Assembly: GCA_964643295.1 (NCBI GenBank)
Contig: CAZXSN010000002.1
Span: 1 to 64,000 of the forward strand
DNA from: Merdiplasma sp964643295
Lineage (GTDB): Bacteria; Bacillota; Clostridia; Lachnospirales; Lachnospiraceae
Length of the DNA stretch: 64,000 bases
Reading direction: 5' to 3'
Shown: in pieces, positions 34,843 through 44,220 of the stretch
How the letters are laid out: the number at the start of each line of letters is the position of its first letter
Numbering within the stretch: position 1 is the stretch's first letter
Position numbers and translations under genes: made by a program
The notes under the pieces: model-generated
Database searches by the model: none
What the model was told of the DNA's origin: nothing
What the model saw: the letters and a program-made list of their open reading frames with translations, nothing else

Positions 34843-36420
34843 CTATCCCAGCAGATTTCCATACATGTCATAATTTAACCCGGTATAGGGATCCGTCCAG
34901 GCCACATCTGCCGGATCATACCCCTGATAGGCGGTATCCCCTCCGTTATCCCAGGCAGTGATCCCGCCATTGTCCTCATTTTCGATGGAAACCTGTCCCT
35001 GCGGCGCGTTCATCTGCCCGGAAGCCCCCTGCACATACCCCTGCACATCGCCGGTGCGCTCCGGGAACTGTTCGATTAACTGCGTAAAAGCCGCGTCCGC
35101 GTTTGCGCGGTCCCCCAGGTTGTAGTAGGCAAACCCCAGGTAATACAGCGCATCCGCATAATAGGGATTGGTCCTTTGCGGATCCGATTCAACCGCGTTT
35201 TTTAACTGCTGGGCGGCCATCGCGTAATCCCCGTTCACATAAGAGGTCGTACCCGCGCTGTAGTACTGGTTAAACAAAGAATTGCTCACAGCTCCCATAA
35301 GGCTGTCGTAAAGCTCCTTCGCCTTGCCTTCCAGCATGTCCCCGTCCATCTTCTCTAAAGCTGTGGTCGCCGCGTCCTGCTGTCCGCTTAAATACTGGCT
35401 GGCAATGCCCAGCAGATCATCGTACTCCTCCGCTTTCGCAAGGGCGTTGTCCCGCTCCGCGTTGGCCGCATCCCGCTCGGCGATATAACCGTCCACTTCA
35501 TCCTGCAGTTCCTGCAGTCTCGCGCTCTCCGACGCCAGCTTGGTGTTCGCGTCGGTCACCTGCTGATTGGCGGCATCGCGCACACTCTGTCTGTTCGCCG
35601 GAACTACCATAAACCAGACAATCGCCCCTCCCAGCAGGATCCCCAAAGCGATGTTGATAAAGGTCGCCACTGTGGAACTGTCGCGAAACGTGGTCGGCTG
35701 AATGATTGTCTCATTGCCGCTGATATAGCGGAAAGTTCCGTTTCGCTCCTCCACGGCAGGCTCCGGTTCCTGGTTTTTCTTTCTCGAGGAAAAGGCGCCG
35801 CTTTTGCCCGTAACTTCCTCGATCTCCGTAAGATAGCGAAGCGTCCTGGTATTGGTATTGTCGATGGCCGCCGCCTTCTTTAACAGCCTCCTGGCCCGCT
35901 CGTACTCCTGATGCTTCATGTACAAAAGCGCCAGCAGCTGATAGGCTTTCACAAGCTTCGGGTTCTGGGCAATCACCTTTTTCAGCTGGATGATCGCCAT
36001 ATCCTCATTGTTCTGGCGGCAGTACTCCAGCGACTGGTTGTACTTGCGGATCGTCTGATTGATGGTATCCAGGCGGTTTTTGTTGTTCTGCAGAAGCGTC
36101 AGATAATAATCCGCCGGGTTATCGTCCGGCTTTAAGTTTTTGCTGATCACCCATTCACAGAGGGCCGACACCACCTCGCCGGTCTCAAAGTAGCAAAGAC
36201 CCAGCAGATTTCTGGCGTCCGTGTTTTCCTTGTTGAACTTCAGGCTGCGCGTAAGAAACGTAATCGCGCCGGATAAATCCCGCACCGTGGCTTTTTCCAG
36301 CCCCTGATTGTAGAGCAGGTTGGAAACGCGGATGATTCGTTTCTGGATCGAGACATCCGCCCCGCAGCCGGGACAGTAGTCGATCGCCGCCAGGGGAGTA
36401 TTACAGTAAATACATCTCAT
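34843..36420 (-). CDS. Zinc-ribbon, TPR, membrane protein
   Basis: 525 residues. A zinc ribbon opens the protein (MRCIYCNTPLAAIDYCPGCG). TPR units follow at about 35-205, then a linker and a transmembrane helix at about 253-273 (TFINIALGILLGGAIVWFMV). A coiled coil runs to about 335 (repeats of RDAANAERDNALAKAEE), and further TPR units cover about 380-465, ending in a Gly/Asn/Asp-rich tail with DPYTGLNYDMYGNLLG. The zinc ribbon and first TPR set would be cytoplasmic and the second set outside. This is a scaffold architecture; no substrate can be named. AGGGGACCT precedes the ATG. It lies just downstream of the 71-residue gene and folC. Confidence 0.8.
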   Translation of the reverse strand: MRCIYCNTPLAAIDYCPGCGADVSIQKRIIRVSNLLYNQGLEKATVRDLSGAITFLTRSLKFNKENTDARNLLGLCYFETGEVVSALCEWVISKNLKPDDNPADYYLTLLQNNKNRLDTINQTIRKYNQSLEYCRQNNEDMAIIQLKKVIAQNPKLVKAYQLLALLYMKHQEYERARRLLKKAAAIDNTNTRTLRYLTEIEEVTGKSGAFSSRKKNQEPEPAVEERNGTFRYISGNETIIQPTTFRDSSTVATFINIALGILLGGAIVWFMVVPANRQSVRDAANQQVTDANTKLASESARLQELQDEVDGYIAERDAANAERDNALAKAEEYDDLLGIASQYLSGQQDAATTALEKMDGDMLEGKAKELYDSLMGAVSNSLFNQYYSAGTTSYVNGDYAMAAQQLKNAVESDPQRTNPYYADALYYLGFAYYNLGDRANADAAFTQLIEQFPERTGDVQGYVQGASGQMNAPQGQVSIENEDNGGITAWDNGGDTAYQGYDPADVAWTDPYTGLNYDMYGNLLG

Positions 36421-36427
36421 AGGTCCC

Positions 36428-36643
36428 CTATTTCCTCTTCTTTTTCTCTTCTTTCAGCATCTCTTTGAGAATGTCCGTCACGTCTGTAAGGTCCCGGCTG
36501 TAGATGGCGTCCTCCGCCTCATTGACATCCATGCTCGGATGAAATTTCTTCAACTCTTCCTCGTAATCGATCATCTGGAATTCCCCTTTACTCTCCCCGT
36601 ACCCGAAAGCGCCTCTTTCTCGGATGTCTGTCTCTTTCGCCAT
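36428..36643 (-). CDS. Small conserved-looking acidic protein
   Basis: 71 residues, no known domain. The second half is amphipathic and charged: MIDYEEELKKFHPSMDVNEAED, then DLTDVTDILKEMLKEEKKKRK. The ATG at 36643 has a weak AAGGT site only 4 nt upstream. An internal ATG at 36574 follows AAAGGGG by 8 nt and would give a 48-residue protein; this may be the true start. It fills the gap between folC (13 bp) and the zinc-ribbon/TPR gene (7 bp), so the three are very probably co-transcribed. Confidence 0.65.
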   Translation of the reverse strand: MAKETDIRERGAFGYGESKGEFQMIDYEEELKKFHPSMDVNEAEDAIYSRDLTDVTDILKEMLKEEKKKRK

Positions 36644-36656
36644 CTAACCTTAAGTC

Positions 36657-37961
36657 TTAATGGCGCTGCACGTTCTTCTTCGCGATCAGGCCCTTGATCT
36701 CTCCCACCAGATAGAGGGAACCGGCGCAAAAGAGCATCCCGTCTCCCTTTCGCCGCAGGGCCTCCTCAAAGGCCTCCGAGACACTTTTCTTCGCGATTAC
36801 CGGCACAGTAGTGTACCTGGCAAAAATCTCTCTCAGTACCTCAGCGTCCACCTTCCTGGAATCGCCGACTTCGGTAACCACGACGGAGGTAAACTTTGCT
36901 TCCCTGCAGATTTCCCGGATCATGCTCTCATAGTCCTTCTCGATGACCGCGGAAAACAGGAGGGAGACACTTTTGCGCTCCTGCACAGTACGCACTGTCT
37001 GTAAAAATTCTTCAATGCCTGCCGCGTTGTGCGCTCCGTCCAGCACAACATTTGGAAGAGCCGCTTCCATTCGCCCATCCCACTTAGTGTCCGCGATTCC
37101 CTTTAAAACCGTCTGATCGGAGATCTCCTTATTCGGATCCAGAACACGAACCGCCGTCATGGCGAGAGCGCTGTTGACCACCTGATAGGAAGCCAGGAAC
37201 GGGACATGCACGGCTCTATAGTCATAATACCTGTTATTGAGCACAAAATCAATGCCTTTGTCTGTCTCATCCACGATTTCCGCCATCTGAGCGTAAAACG
37301 GAATGGCCGCAGCCGCATGGCTTTCCGCCATGGAAGCGATCACCCCGGCTGCCCTTTTATCCCTGGCGTCATAGACCACGGGCACATGATCTTTAATGAT
37401 CCCGGCTTTCTCCCAGGCGATCTGCTCGATCGTATCTCCCAGATACTCGGTATGCTCCAGACTAATCGAGGTAATCACGGTCAGAACCGGGTGAGCCACC
37501 GTGTTCGTCGCGTCCAGCCGTCCGCCAAGCCCGGTCTCCATCACCAGGTACTCGATTTTCTCCTGTGAAAAGAAAACCATGCCCAAGGCGAAGAGAATCT
37601 CAAAGTAGGTCGGATGAGGAAACCCCTCTTTTACCATCCCGTCGATGACTTCCTTTACCTCAAGAAACGCCTGCAGGAATTTCTCATCGCTCACTTCTTC
37701 CCGGTTTACCTGAAACCGCTCGTTGATCCTGATAAGGTGCGGGGAGGTAAAAAGACCGGTCCGCTTTCCGGCATGGCGAAGGATGGATTCTAAAAACGCG
37801 CACACGGAACCCTTGCCGTTTGTGCCCGCCACATGGATCACCCGAAACGATTCTTCCGGATGTCCCAGGCGCCTTAAAAGTTCAACCGTATTCTCCGGCG
37901 CGTTCTTTTTGGTAAATTTCGGTACCTCCGCGATGTAGTTCACGGCCTCCTCGTAGTTCAT
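36657..37961 (-). CDS. folC: Folylpolyglutamate/dihydrofolate synthase
   Basis: Mur-ligase-family enzyme that adds glutamate to folates. 434 residues. VIHVAGTNGKGSVCAFLESIL is the ATP site, SPHLIRINERFQVN the omega-loop region, and ETGLGGRLDATN and VLDGAHNAAGIEEFL are conserved blocks. AAGGAGG precedes the ATG. A promoter lies 130 bp upstream. Confidence 0.96.
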   Translation of the reverse strand: MNYEEAVNYIAEVPKFTKKNAPENTVELLRRLGHPEESFRVIHVAGTNGKGSVCAFLESILRHAGKRTGLFTSPHLIRINERFQVNREEVSDEKFLQAFLEVKEVIDGMVKEGFPHPTYFEILFALGMVFFSQEKIEYLVMETGLGGRLDATNTVAHPVLTVITSISLEHTEYLGDTIEQIAWEKAGIIKDHVPVVYDARDKRAAGVIASMAESHAAAAIPFYAQMAEIVDETDKGIDFVLNNRYYDYRAVHVPFLASYQVVNSALAMTAVRVLDPNKEISDQTVLKGIADTKWDGRMEAALPNVVLDGAHNAAGIEEFLQTVRTVQERKSVSLLFSAVIEKDYESMIREICREAKFTSVVVTEVGDSRKVDAEVLREIFARYTTVPVIAKKSVSEAFEEALRRKGDGMLFCAGSLYLVGEIKGLIAKKNVQRH

Positions 37962-38089
37962 CCGTATCCTCCTTAATACAGCCGCCGCTTACTGGATGCT
38001 GCCCTGATCTTTCCGCATCCGCCCCCGATCGGCTAATGATACGGCGGGCACTTTGAAAGGAACCCTTCCTCCGGGCGGTCATTGTTTCC

Positions 38090-38117
38090 ATTGTACCATT
38101 TTCCGAAGCAGATTCAA
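38090..38117 (-). promoter_or_regulatory. Probable promoter of folC
   Basis: On the minus strand TTGAAT (38112-38117), 16 bp, TACAAT (38090-38095). Confidence 0.65.
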
Positions 38118-38178
38118 GGAAATTTTTAGACGTCTTTTCTTTCTCTGTTCGTGAGACATTTTCCCCCGGGAAATTTTG

Positions 38179-38207
38179 TGGACGTTTTCCTGCGCACCTG
38201 TTATACT
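38179..38207 (+). promoter_or_regulatory. Probable promoter of the secreted protein gene at 38313
   Basis: TGGACG (38179-38184), 17 bp, TATACT (38202-38207), divergent from the folC promoter about 60 bp away. Confidence 0.65.
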
Positions 38208-38312
38208 GAAAGCAAGGAAACCCAAAGCGGATCTGAAACTGCCGACACCGCGGGGAGCTTTCGGCAGACTTTCAGGGACGTGTGCGGAAACCCAAAAAGG
38301 AGGAATCGAAAG

Positions 38313-39272
38313 ATGAGAAAAAAGCTTTTGTTTCCCGCGGCTGCCTGCGGGCTTTGCTTTCTGCTTTTATCCGGCTTTGACCAGCAGATGACGCCGGAAG
38401 AGATCCTGGAAAAATCCAACGAAGCCTCGGCTGCGATCGAGGAGGTATCCGCGGATTTAACTTTGAACCTGGAAGCGGGAGTCTCCTCCGAATCAAGAAC
38501 CGAAGGCGAACAGTCCTTCCTGCTTGGCATCTACGGCGATTTAAATGTCGCCATGCAGACGCAGAATACTCCAGGCGAGGATACCCCGTCCGTAAACTGC
38601 AAAGTGGCGGGAGATATTAGAACATCTGTTCCCGGTTCAGAGGAATCAGCCCGGATGGAGTATTACCTTTTGACAGACGGGGACGGCTCCCTTGACGCCT
38701 ACGTCAATGTCTCCGAGGATGAGGAGGATCACTGGCAGCACGAATCTTTGCCGACGGACAGCCTTACAGAGGGAATGGGTTCCGCTTTGCCGCAGGTCAC
38801 CACTCTGCCGGGCACCCGAACCTTAAGCGATACGTTTACAGAAGTAGACGGGATCTCCTGCTATCAGGTGACCAACACGATCACCTATGAGGATTTAGAG
38901 CCCTACCTTACCGATCTAAAGGAACTGCTGTCTAAACAGCTGCCCGGGGAGGACCTTGAATCTGCGTTTTCTCTTGTGGAGCTTGCCCTGGACGGGGTAA
39001 GGCTTAATATCGTAACGGATATCGGCACAGAAGACTTCCTGGTCCGCAAGGTGCGCATGGATCTTTCCGGGAGCGATCTTTCGGGTCTTTGCTCCATCTT
39101 AACCTATGCGTTCGCGCAAAGCGGGGACGACGGCATGGATCTTCCGGAATTCGCCATCGACATCAGCAATCTCTACCTGGAATATGTCTATGATTATGAC
39201 ACGCCGGTGGAGATCACCGTCCCGGAAGAAGCGCTGCTGGCAGAGAGAAACAGTCAGTACGCGGCAAGCTGA
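38313..39272 (+). CDS. Exported protein, DUF6612-like
   Basis: 319 residues. The N-terminus MRKKLLFPAAACGLCFLLLSGF is a signal or anchor sequence; no standard lipobox Cys sits at its end, although two cysteines lie inside it. The mature part starts MTPEEILEKSNEASAAIEEVSADLTLNLE, a pattern I associate with DUF6612 and LppX-like proteins, which fold as a half-barrel that can hold a hydrophobic ligand. That family link is from memory and needs a profile search. AAGGAGG precedes the ATG. It is a single-gene unit between its own promoter and terminator. Confidence 0.7.
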   Translation: MRKKLLFPAAACGLCFLLLSGFDQQMTPEEILEKSNEASAAIEEVSADLTLNLEAGVSSESRTEGEQSFLLGIYGDLNVAMQTQNTPGEDTPSVNCKVAGDIRTSVPGSEESARMEYYLLTDGDGSLDAYVNVSEDEEDHWQHESLPTDSLTEGMGSALPQVTTLPGTRTLSDTFTEVDGISCYQVTNTITYEDLEPYLTDLKELLSKQLPGEDLESAFSLVELALDGVRLNIVTDIGTEDFLVRKVRMDLSGSDLSGLCSILTYAFAQSGDDGMDLPEFAIDISNLYLEYVYDYDTPVEITVPEEALLAERNSQYAAS

Positions 39273-39293
39273 CTTAAAAAAAGTTCTTTTACG

Positions 39294-39327
39294 AAATCGG
39301 GATTAGCCATCTAATCCCGATTTTTTT
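39294..39327 (+). terminator. Terminator after the 38313 gene
   Basis: AAATCGGGATTAG (39294-39306) pairs with CTAATCCCGATTT (39311-39323), loop CCAT, then more T. Confidence 0.93.
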
Positions 39328-40057
39328 ATCTCCAGATCATTATCTCCTGATTTTCGATTCCCAGCGTTTTAGTCTCTTTCTGATGAAAATGGATTGATGA
39401 TGGTGTGGGACAAGACGGCATATGCCGGGAAAATACTTAAGATCATAGAATCTCCGTCTGATCCCATGATTTTCCCTTAAATCCCTCATAGGATGGGAGA
39501 TTTCATATGAGTTTGCATTCATGATCACTGTCTGCCGTTACTGACCCTTATAGGCAGATTGTCCCTGTATCTTACAGAAAAGACAGATGACCAAAGAATC
39601 AGGTGATCCCCTCTATCAGATAACTTTGGAACATATCTTTTTTCTGAAGAAGGAAAGCGATAGAAGAATTTTGGTATTTATTGTTTTCGCGGCAATTAAC
39701 CAGGTTGACTGCCTGTCTGCCTGTGAGTTTTTGTGCTTCTTTAAATACTCCCTCAAAAACAGGTACTGCGGGAAATAGAATCTCAGACTGTCCTAAGTAT
39801 GAGCAGACACTTCCTGTTATGCCTTATCCCGTTATCCTTCAATCAGACCGGATACAGGCGTATGAAAATTTCAGGCACAGATGCGGATGAAAGGGCCTTC
39901 CCTCCCTCCTATGCACACCTAAAACTCCTAAAAAAACCGCCGTCCGGAAACCCCACAAAAGTTCCACAGACCGCGGCCTGAAATTTAGTTTCCTGAAAAC
40001 CGTTTCCTATTCGCTTCCCGGCAGTCTTTGTTTTCGCGTATCTCCATGCGGTTTTCC
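39328..40057. other. 730-bp region without a supportable gene
   Basis: Short frames on both strands (39340-39528 minus, 39587-39778 plus) lack ribosome sites and family resemblance. Composition is less GC-rich than nearby genes. I found no terminal repeats or transposase remnant. It may be decayed. Confidence 0.4.
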
Positions 40058-40435
40058 TTAAGAGCGGGACAGCACCTCTCCCGGTTCATAACCGGCTCCG
40101 CGAATGATCCGCTTTACCTCCGATGCCGGAACCTCGGTTTTCGTATGGATCCTGGCGGTCTTTTTCCCTAAGTTTACCACCGCGTAGAATCCTTCCCGCT
40201 CGTTAAAGGCATTCTCCACGCGGGTTTTGCAGTTTTCACAGGTCATGCCGCTAACTTTAATCGTCTGCACATACGGATAGTGGGACGGATTGGAATCCGA
40301 CGGCTTCACGCGCCGAACTTCCTCCCCGCCCGTGCCGCAGCACCCCTGCTTCGCGCGTTTTCGGGCATGATACACAGCATAGACACCAAGTGCCGCCAGA
40401 AAAAGACAGATGAGTACGGTAACAGCTGCTCCCAT
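40058..40435 (-). CDS. Membrane-anchored heavy-metal-associated domain protein
   Basis: 125 residues. A transmembrane helix opens the protein (AAVTVLICLFLAALGVYAVYHA), followed by KQGCCGTGG, which recalls FeoB-associated Cys-rich peptides, and then a complete HMA ferredoxin-like domain with the metal site GMTCENC. HMA domains carry Cu(I) or Zn(II); here the domain is tethered to the cytoplasmic face. No copper ATPase or regulator is adjacent. AGGAGG lies 7 nt before the ATG at 40435, so a longer frame into the upstream gene was rejected. It follows the GH13 gene by 11 bp. Confidence 0.82.
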   Translation of the reverse strand: MGAAVTVLICLFLAALGVYAVYHARKRAKQGCCGTGGEEVRRVKPSDSNPSHYPYVQTIKVSGMTCENCKTRVENAFNEREGFYAVVNLGKKTARIHTKTEVPASEVKRIIRGAGYEPGEVLSRS

Positions 40436-40446
40436 TTCTCTTCCTC

Positions 40447-42246
40447 CTATACGAGCCACAGATACTCATACGGCCCTAACAGGATGCGGTCGTTGTAGGA
40501 GCGCACCGGCCTGCCCGTCAGGAGGTCTTCCATCTGCGGGCGCAGTCCAAACCAGGAAAAACGGTTGGTATCCACCCACTGCTCATACTCGGAGAAGTTG
40601 GCAAGCACCATCATCTGATTCTCCTTGTGGAAACCGAACACCGCCTGGTTGTCCAGATCAACCGGCGTTGAGGGAATATCCGAGCGAAAGCAATCATGGG
40701 ACTTGCGGATGTCGATCATCTTGCGGATCCCGGAATAGATCCTGCCTTCCACCGTGGAGGCGTCGTGACGCTTCTTCGCCGCTTCCCAGTCCATCTTTCC
40801 GCGGTGCAGCCAGCGGGAATCCCCGGCGATGCGGCGGTCCTCCTTGTAGCTCCAGTCGTTGAGGCGCCCGATCTCATCCCCGCTGTATAAAAGCGGAATC
40901 CCGGTATAGGAGATGATGATCGAGTGCAGGAGAAGAATCCGTTTCACGGCCTGCTCGATCCGGTACTCGTGTTTTTCCCTGAGGGCCTGCTCCAGTCCGC
41001 ACATGGAAGCAAACGTGCCGCTGTTTCTGGCATCCTTGGTCACCGGATTGTACTCGTAAAGTTCTCCCACGGAGAAACTCCCCGGATACCGGCCCTCCAT
41101 GAACTGGATCATGAACTGCTTGTGGGCCTCCGGATCAAATCCGAGTTCCCGCAGAATATCCGTCTCAAACCCCCAGCCGATGTCATCGTGGCACCGCCCG
41201 TAGTTAATCCATGCCCGGTCATTGGGCACCCCATACTTTTTCGCCAGCGACCGCTCCATCAGGCGCACATCCCGGGTAGCCAGCGAATTCCACAAAAGCA
41301 CCATCAGGGAAGCGTTATACATCACGTTGCACTCTGTCTCTTCCCCGGTGCCGAAGTATTTCACGATCTCCTCGGGCTGCACGATGGCCTCGCCTAAAAA
41401 GATCACCGACGGGCAGACTTCCTTCGCGATCTCATACATCATCCGAAGCAGCTTGTGGGAGTTGGGATGATTCATGCAGGTCGTTCCCAGCTCCTTCCAC
41501 ATGTAGGGGATGGCGTCCAGGCGGAAGATATCGATTCCCTTGTTCGCCAAAGTCAGAAGCACTTCCACGATCTTGTTAAACACCTGCGGGTTCGCGTAGT
41601 TTAGATCCCACTGGAATTCATAAAACCGCGTCATCACGTACTTCCTAAGCTCCGGATAATAGGTGAAGTTCTTGGGGGCCACCTCCGGGAAGATCTCCGT
41701 CATGGTTTTTTCATATTCCCGGGGGATCTCCGGTCCGTCAAACATATGATACATGCCGTCATAATCCGGATTGCCCTTCCGCCACTCCTCGGCCCAGACA
41801 TGCTCCTTCGCCGTGTGGTTGAGCACAAAATCGATGCAGGTGCGAATGCCCCGCTCCTTTAAAAGCCCTACCACCCGCTCCAGCTGCTTCATATCGCCGT
41901 AGCGGCTGTCCACTTCCAGGTAATCGGAAACCGCGTATCCTCCGTCATCGTTTCCCTCCCTGGTTTTCTGCAGCGGCATGAAATGCACGTAGGTAATCCC
42001 CAGCTCCGCCAGGTAGTCGATTTTGTCCTCAAAGCCGTAGAGATCCCCGCTGAAGCGGTCCACATAGAGCATCATGCCGACCATATTTTCCGAGAGATAC
42101 CAGTCTCCGCCTTCTTCGTCCTGCTTCTTTAAGGAGGGGCTTCTCTCCTGTTTCGCCTTCTCAATGATCCCAAGAAGCTCCCCGTAGCGCAGGTCGGTAA
42201 GCTCATTCTCTCCGTATAACTCATAGTAACTCTTCTTAAGATCCAT
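40447..42246 (-). CDS. Amylosucrase-like GH13 glucan enzyme
   Basis: 599 residues, GH13 (beta/alpha)8 enzyme. The catalytic residues are Asp in GIDIFRLDAIPYMWKELGT, Glu in FLGEAIVQPEE, and Asp in CHDDIGWGF. The DAIPYMWKELGTTC and GSFSVGELYEYNPVTKDARNSGTFASMCGL blocks align by eye with amylosucrase (GH13_4), which builds alpha-1,4-glucan from sucrose. Sucrose phosphorylase or another disaccharide transglucosidase cannot be excluded. There is no signal peptide, so it acts inside the cell. No sugar transporter or regulator is nearby. Confidence 0.85.
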   Translation of the reverse strand: MDLKKSYYELYGENELTDLRYGELLGIIEKAKQERSPSLKKQDEEGGDWYLSENMVGMMLYVDRFSGDLYGFEDKIDYLAELGITYVHFMPLQKTREGNDDGGYAVSDYLEVDSRYGDMKQLERVVGLLKERGIRTCIDFVLNHTAKEHVWAEEWRKGNPDYDGMYHMFDGPEIPREYEKTMTEIFPEVAPKNFTYYPELRKYVMTRFYEFQWDLNYANPQVFNKIVEVLLTLANKGIDIFRLDAIPYMWKELGTTCMNHPNSHKLLRMMYEIAKEVCPSVIFLGEAIVQPEEIVKYFGTGEETECNVMYNASLMVLLWNSLATRDVRLMERSLAKKYGVPNDRAWINYGRCHDDIGWGFETDILRELGFDPEAHKQFMIQFMEGRYPGSFSVGELYEYNPVTKDARNSGTFASMCGLEQALREKHEYRIEQAVKRILLLHSIIISYTGIPLLYSGDEIGRLNDWSYKEDRRIAGDSRWLHRGKMDWEAAKKRHDASTVEGRIYSGIRKMIDIRKSHDCFRSDIPSTPVDLDNQAVFGFHKENQMMVLANFSEYEQWVDTNRFSWFGLRPQMEDLLTGRPVRSYNDRILLGPYEYLWLV

Positions 42247-42444
42247 TGCCTGCCTCCCTTCCTGTGTCTGAAACTTTCCGCCAGTTTAAGTATCCTTGTG
42301 CTCTTTAAGTCTTTTCCAGGGTAAATCGCGTCCCGTAAAAACAGATCCTTACCGTCCTGACGGATTTTCCGCTTGTTTCTTTCCCGTTCGTTTCCTGTCA
42401 CTTATTGTACCCGGAAACACCCGCTGTGTCCAGAAAAAATGATC

Positions 42445-44220
42445 TCAGGCAAACTGGCTTATGTAGAGCTCATAGTAGGCCCCGTGTTTACGCATAAGTT
42501 CCTCGTGGCTGCCGTCTTCTAAGATTCCCCCGTCGTCGATTACCAGAATGCGGTCCGCATTCCGGATCGTGGACAGGCGGTGAGCCACCACAAAAGAAGT
42601 ACGGTTTTGAAGCAGATGGCGGATTCCCTCCTGCACCAGCTGCTCCGTGTGGGTATCGATGCTGGAAGTCGCCTCATCGAGGATTAAAATCCTGGGATCC
42701 GAGATCATCGTGCGGGCAAAGGCCAAAAGCTGTCTTTGCCCGATGGAAAGCTGCGCTCCGCGCTCGGAGATCACCGTATCGTAGCCGTTTTCCAGCTTCA
42801 TGATAAACTCATGGGCATTGACCGCCTTCGCGGCGGCGATCATCTCCTCCTCGGTCGCCGCAGGCCGCCCGTAACAGATATTTTCGCGGATGGTGCCGGT
42901 AAAGAGGAAGTTGTCCTGCGTCATCACACCCATCTGTCTGCGCAGGCTCTTCATCGTGACCTCATGAATCTCGTAATCATCGATGTAGATGGCGCCTTCC
43001 TTCACGTCATAGAAGCGGCTGATCAGGTTCACGATCGTCGTCTTTCCCGCTCCGGTCTGCCCCACCAGAGCGATGGTCTGCCCGGGTTCCACGGAGAAAC
43101 TCACATGCTCCAGCACATTTCGTTCATACTCATCGCTGTAGGCGAAAGTCACATTTTCAAACCGCACGGCGCCTTTGACCGGCGGCAGCTCCACGGCACC
43201 CGGGCGGTCAGTGATCTCCGCGGGTGTATCCATGATGTCAAACACCCGCTCCGCCGCCGACAGGTTCGTCACCAGCTTGTTGTAAAAACTGGCCAGATTT
43301 CTCACCGGATTCCAGAACATGCCCAGATAGGTGGAAAAAGCCAGGAAAGTGCCCACGCCCACTTCCTCAACGCCGACCACCTTGATGCCGATAAAGTAAA
43401 GCAGAAACGAACCCACTCCCCAGACAGCATCCACCAGCGGTCCAAAACAGTCCGCCAGGCGCACCGCGTGGATAAAGGAAGAACGCTGCTCCTCCGCCAG
43501 CCGGTAGAAATCCTTTCTGGTCTCCTCTTCCGCGGCAAAGCTTTGAATCACCTGGATCCCCGCCATATCCTCATGCACGAAGGCGTTTAAGTTGGAGGTC
43601 TTTTTGCGGAAGACCTGCCACCGTTTGTGGGACCTAAGCATAATCCCGAACATTCCCACAACCAGAAACGGCAGAGTGATTAAAGCCGCCAGAGCGAGCC
43701 GGAAATTTTTCAGCATCATGATCCCGGCCACACCGATCACCGTAATAAATCCCGGTATCAGCTGAGTCACGCTGTCCGCGAGCATCTCCTTTAAGGAGTT
43801 CACATCCCCGATCACACGGGCCAGGATCTTCCCCGTCGGACGGCTGTCAAAAAAATGGAAACTTAACGTCTGGATGTGGGCGTAGAGCTCCTCCCGGATC
43901 GTTAACAGCACCTTGTTGGAAATGCCTGCCATCACCATCATGCGGGCTTTCGTGCCGATCATGAAAATAAAATAGGCACAAAGTGCCACAGCTCCCAGCA
44001 TAAGCAGCCGTCTCCAGTCGCGGTTTGCCACATGCACATCGATCGCCCGCTCGATAAAAAGCGGAGAGAGCAGTTCGATAGAGACTGTGACAAGAAGAAG
44101 CGCTCCCACTAAAAGAAGCTGCTTTTTATAGGCCAAAAGATACCGGTATAAGCGTACCAGAAGCTCTCCCTTGGGAATCTCCCGCTGAAGTTCGTCCTCC
44201 CGTACAGAATTTACCTCCAT
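42445..44220 (-). CDS. Heterodimeric ABC exporter, subunit with intact catalytic Glu
   Basis: 591-residue half-transporter: six transmembrane helices (about 38-330) and a nucleotide-binding domain. Walker A is GQTGAGKTT, the signature is altered (LSIGQRQLLAFART instead of LSGGQ), Walker B is ILILDEATSSID, and the H-loop is VVAHRLSTI. Its start at 44220 follows AGGAGG and overlaps the end of the upstream subunit by 10 bp, so the two are coupled. The pattern of one canonical and one degenerate ATP site is typical of LmrCD/BmrCD-type multidrug exporters. Substrate is not known. Confidence 0.93.
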   Translation of the reverse strand: MEVNSVREDELQREIPKGELLVRLYRYLLAYKKQLLLVGALLLVTVSIELLSPLFIERAIDVHVANRDWRRLLMLGAVALCAYFIFMIGTKARMMVMAGISNKVLLTIREELYAHIQTLSFHFFDSRPTGKILARVIGDVNSLKEMLADSVTQLIPGFITVIGVAGIMMLKNFRLALAALITLPFLVVGMFGIMLRSHKRWQVFRKKTSNLNAFVHEDMAGIQVIQSFAAEEETRKDFYRLAEEQRSSFIHAVRLADCFGPLVDAVWGVGSFLLYFIGIKVVGVEEVGVGTFLAFSTYLGMFWNPVRNLASFYNKLVTNLSAAERVFDIMDTPAEITDRPGAVELPPVKGAVRFENVTFAYSDEYERNVLEHVSFSVEPGQTIALVGQTGAGKTTIVNLISRFYDVKEGAIYIDDYEIHEVTMKSLRRQMGVMTQDNFLFTGTIRENICYGRPAATEEEMIAAAKAVNAHEFIMKLENGYDTVISERGAQLSIGQRQLLAFARTMISDPRILILDEATSSIDTHTEQLVQEGIRHLLQNRTSFVVAHRLSTIRNADRILVIDDGGILEDGSHEELMRKHGAYYELYISQFA

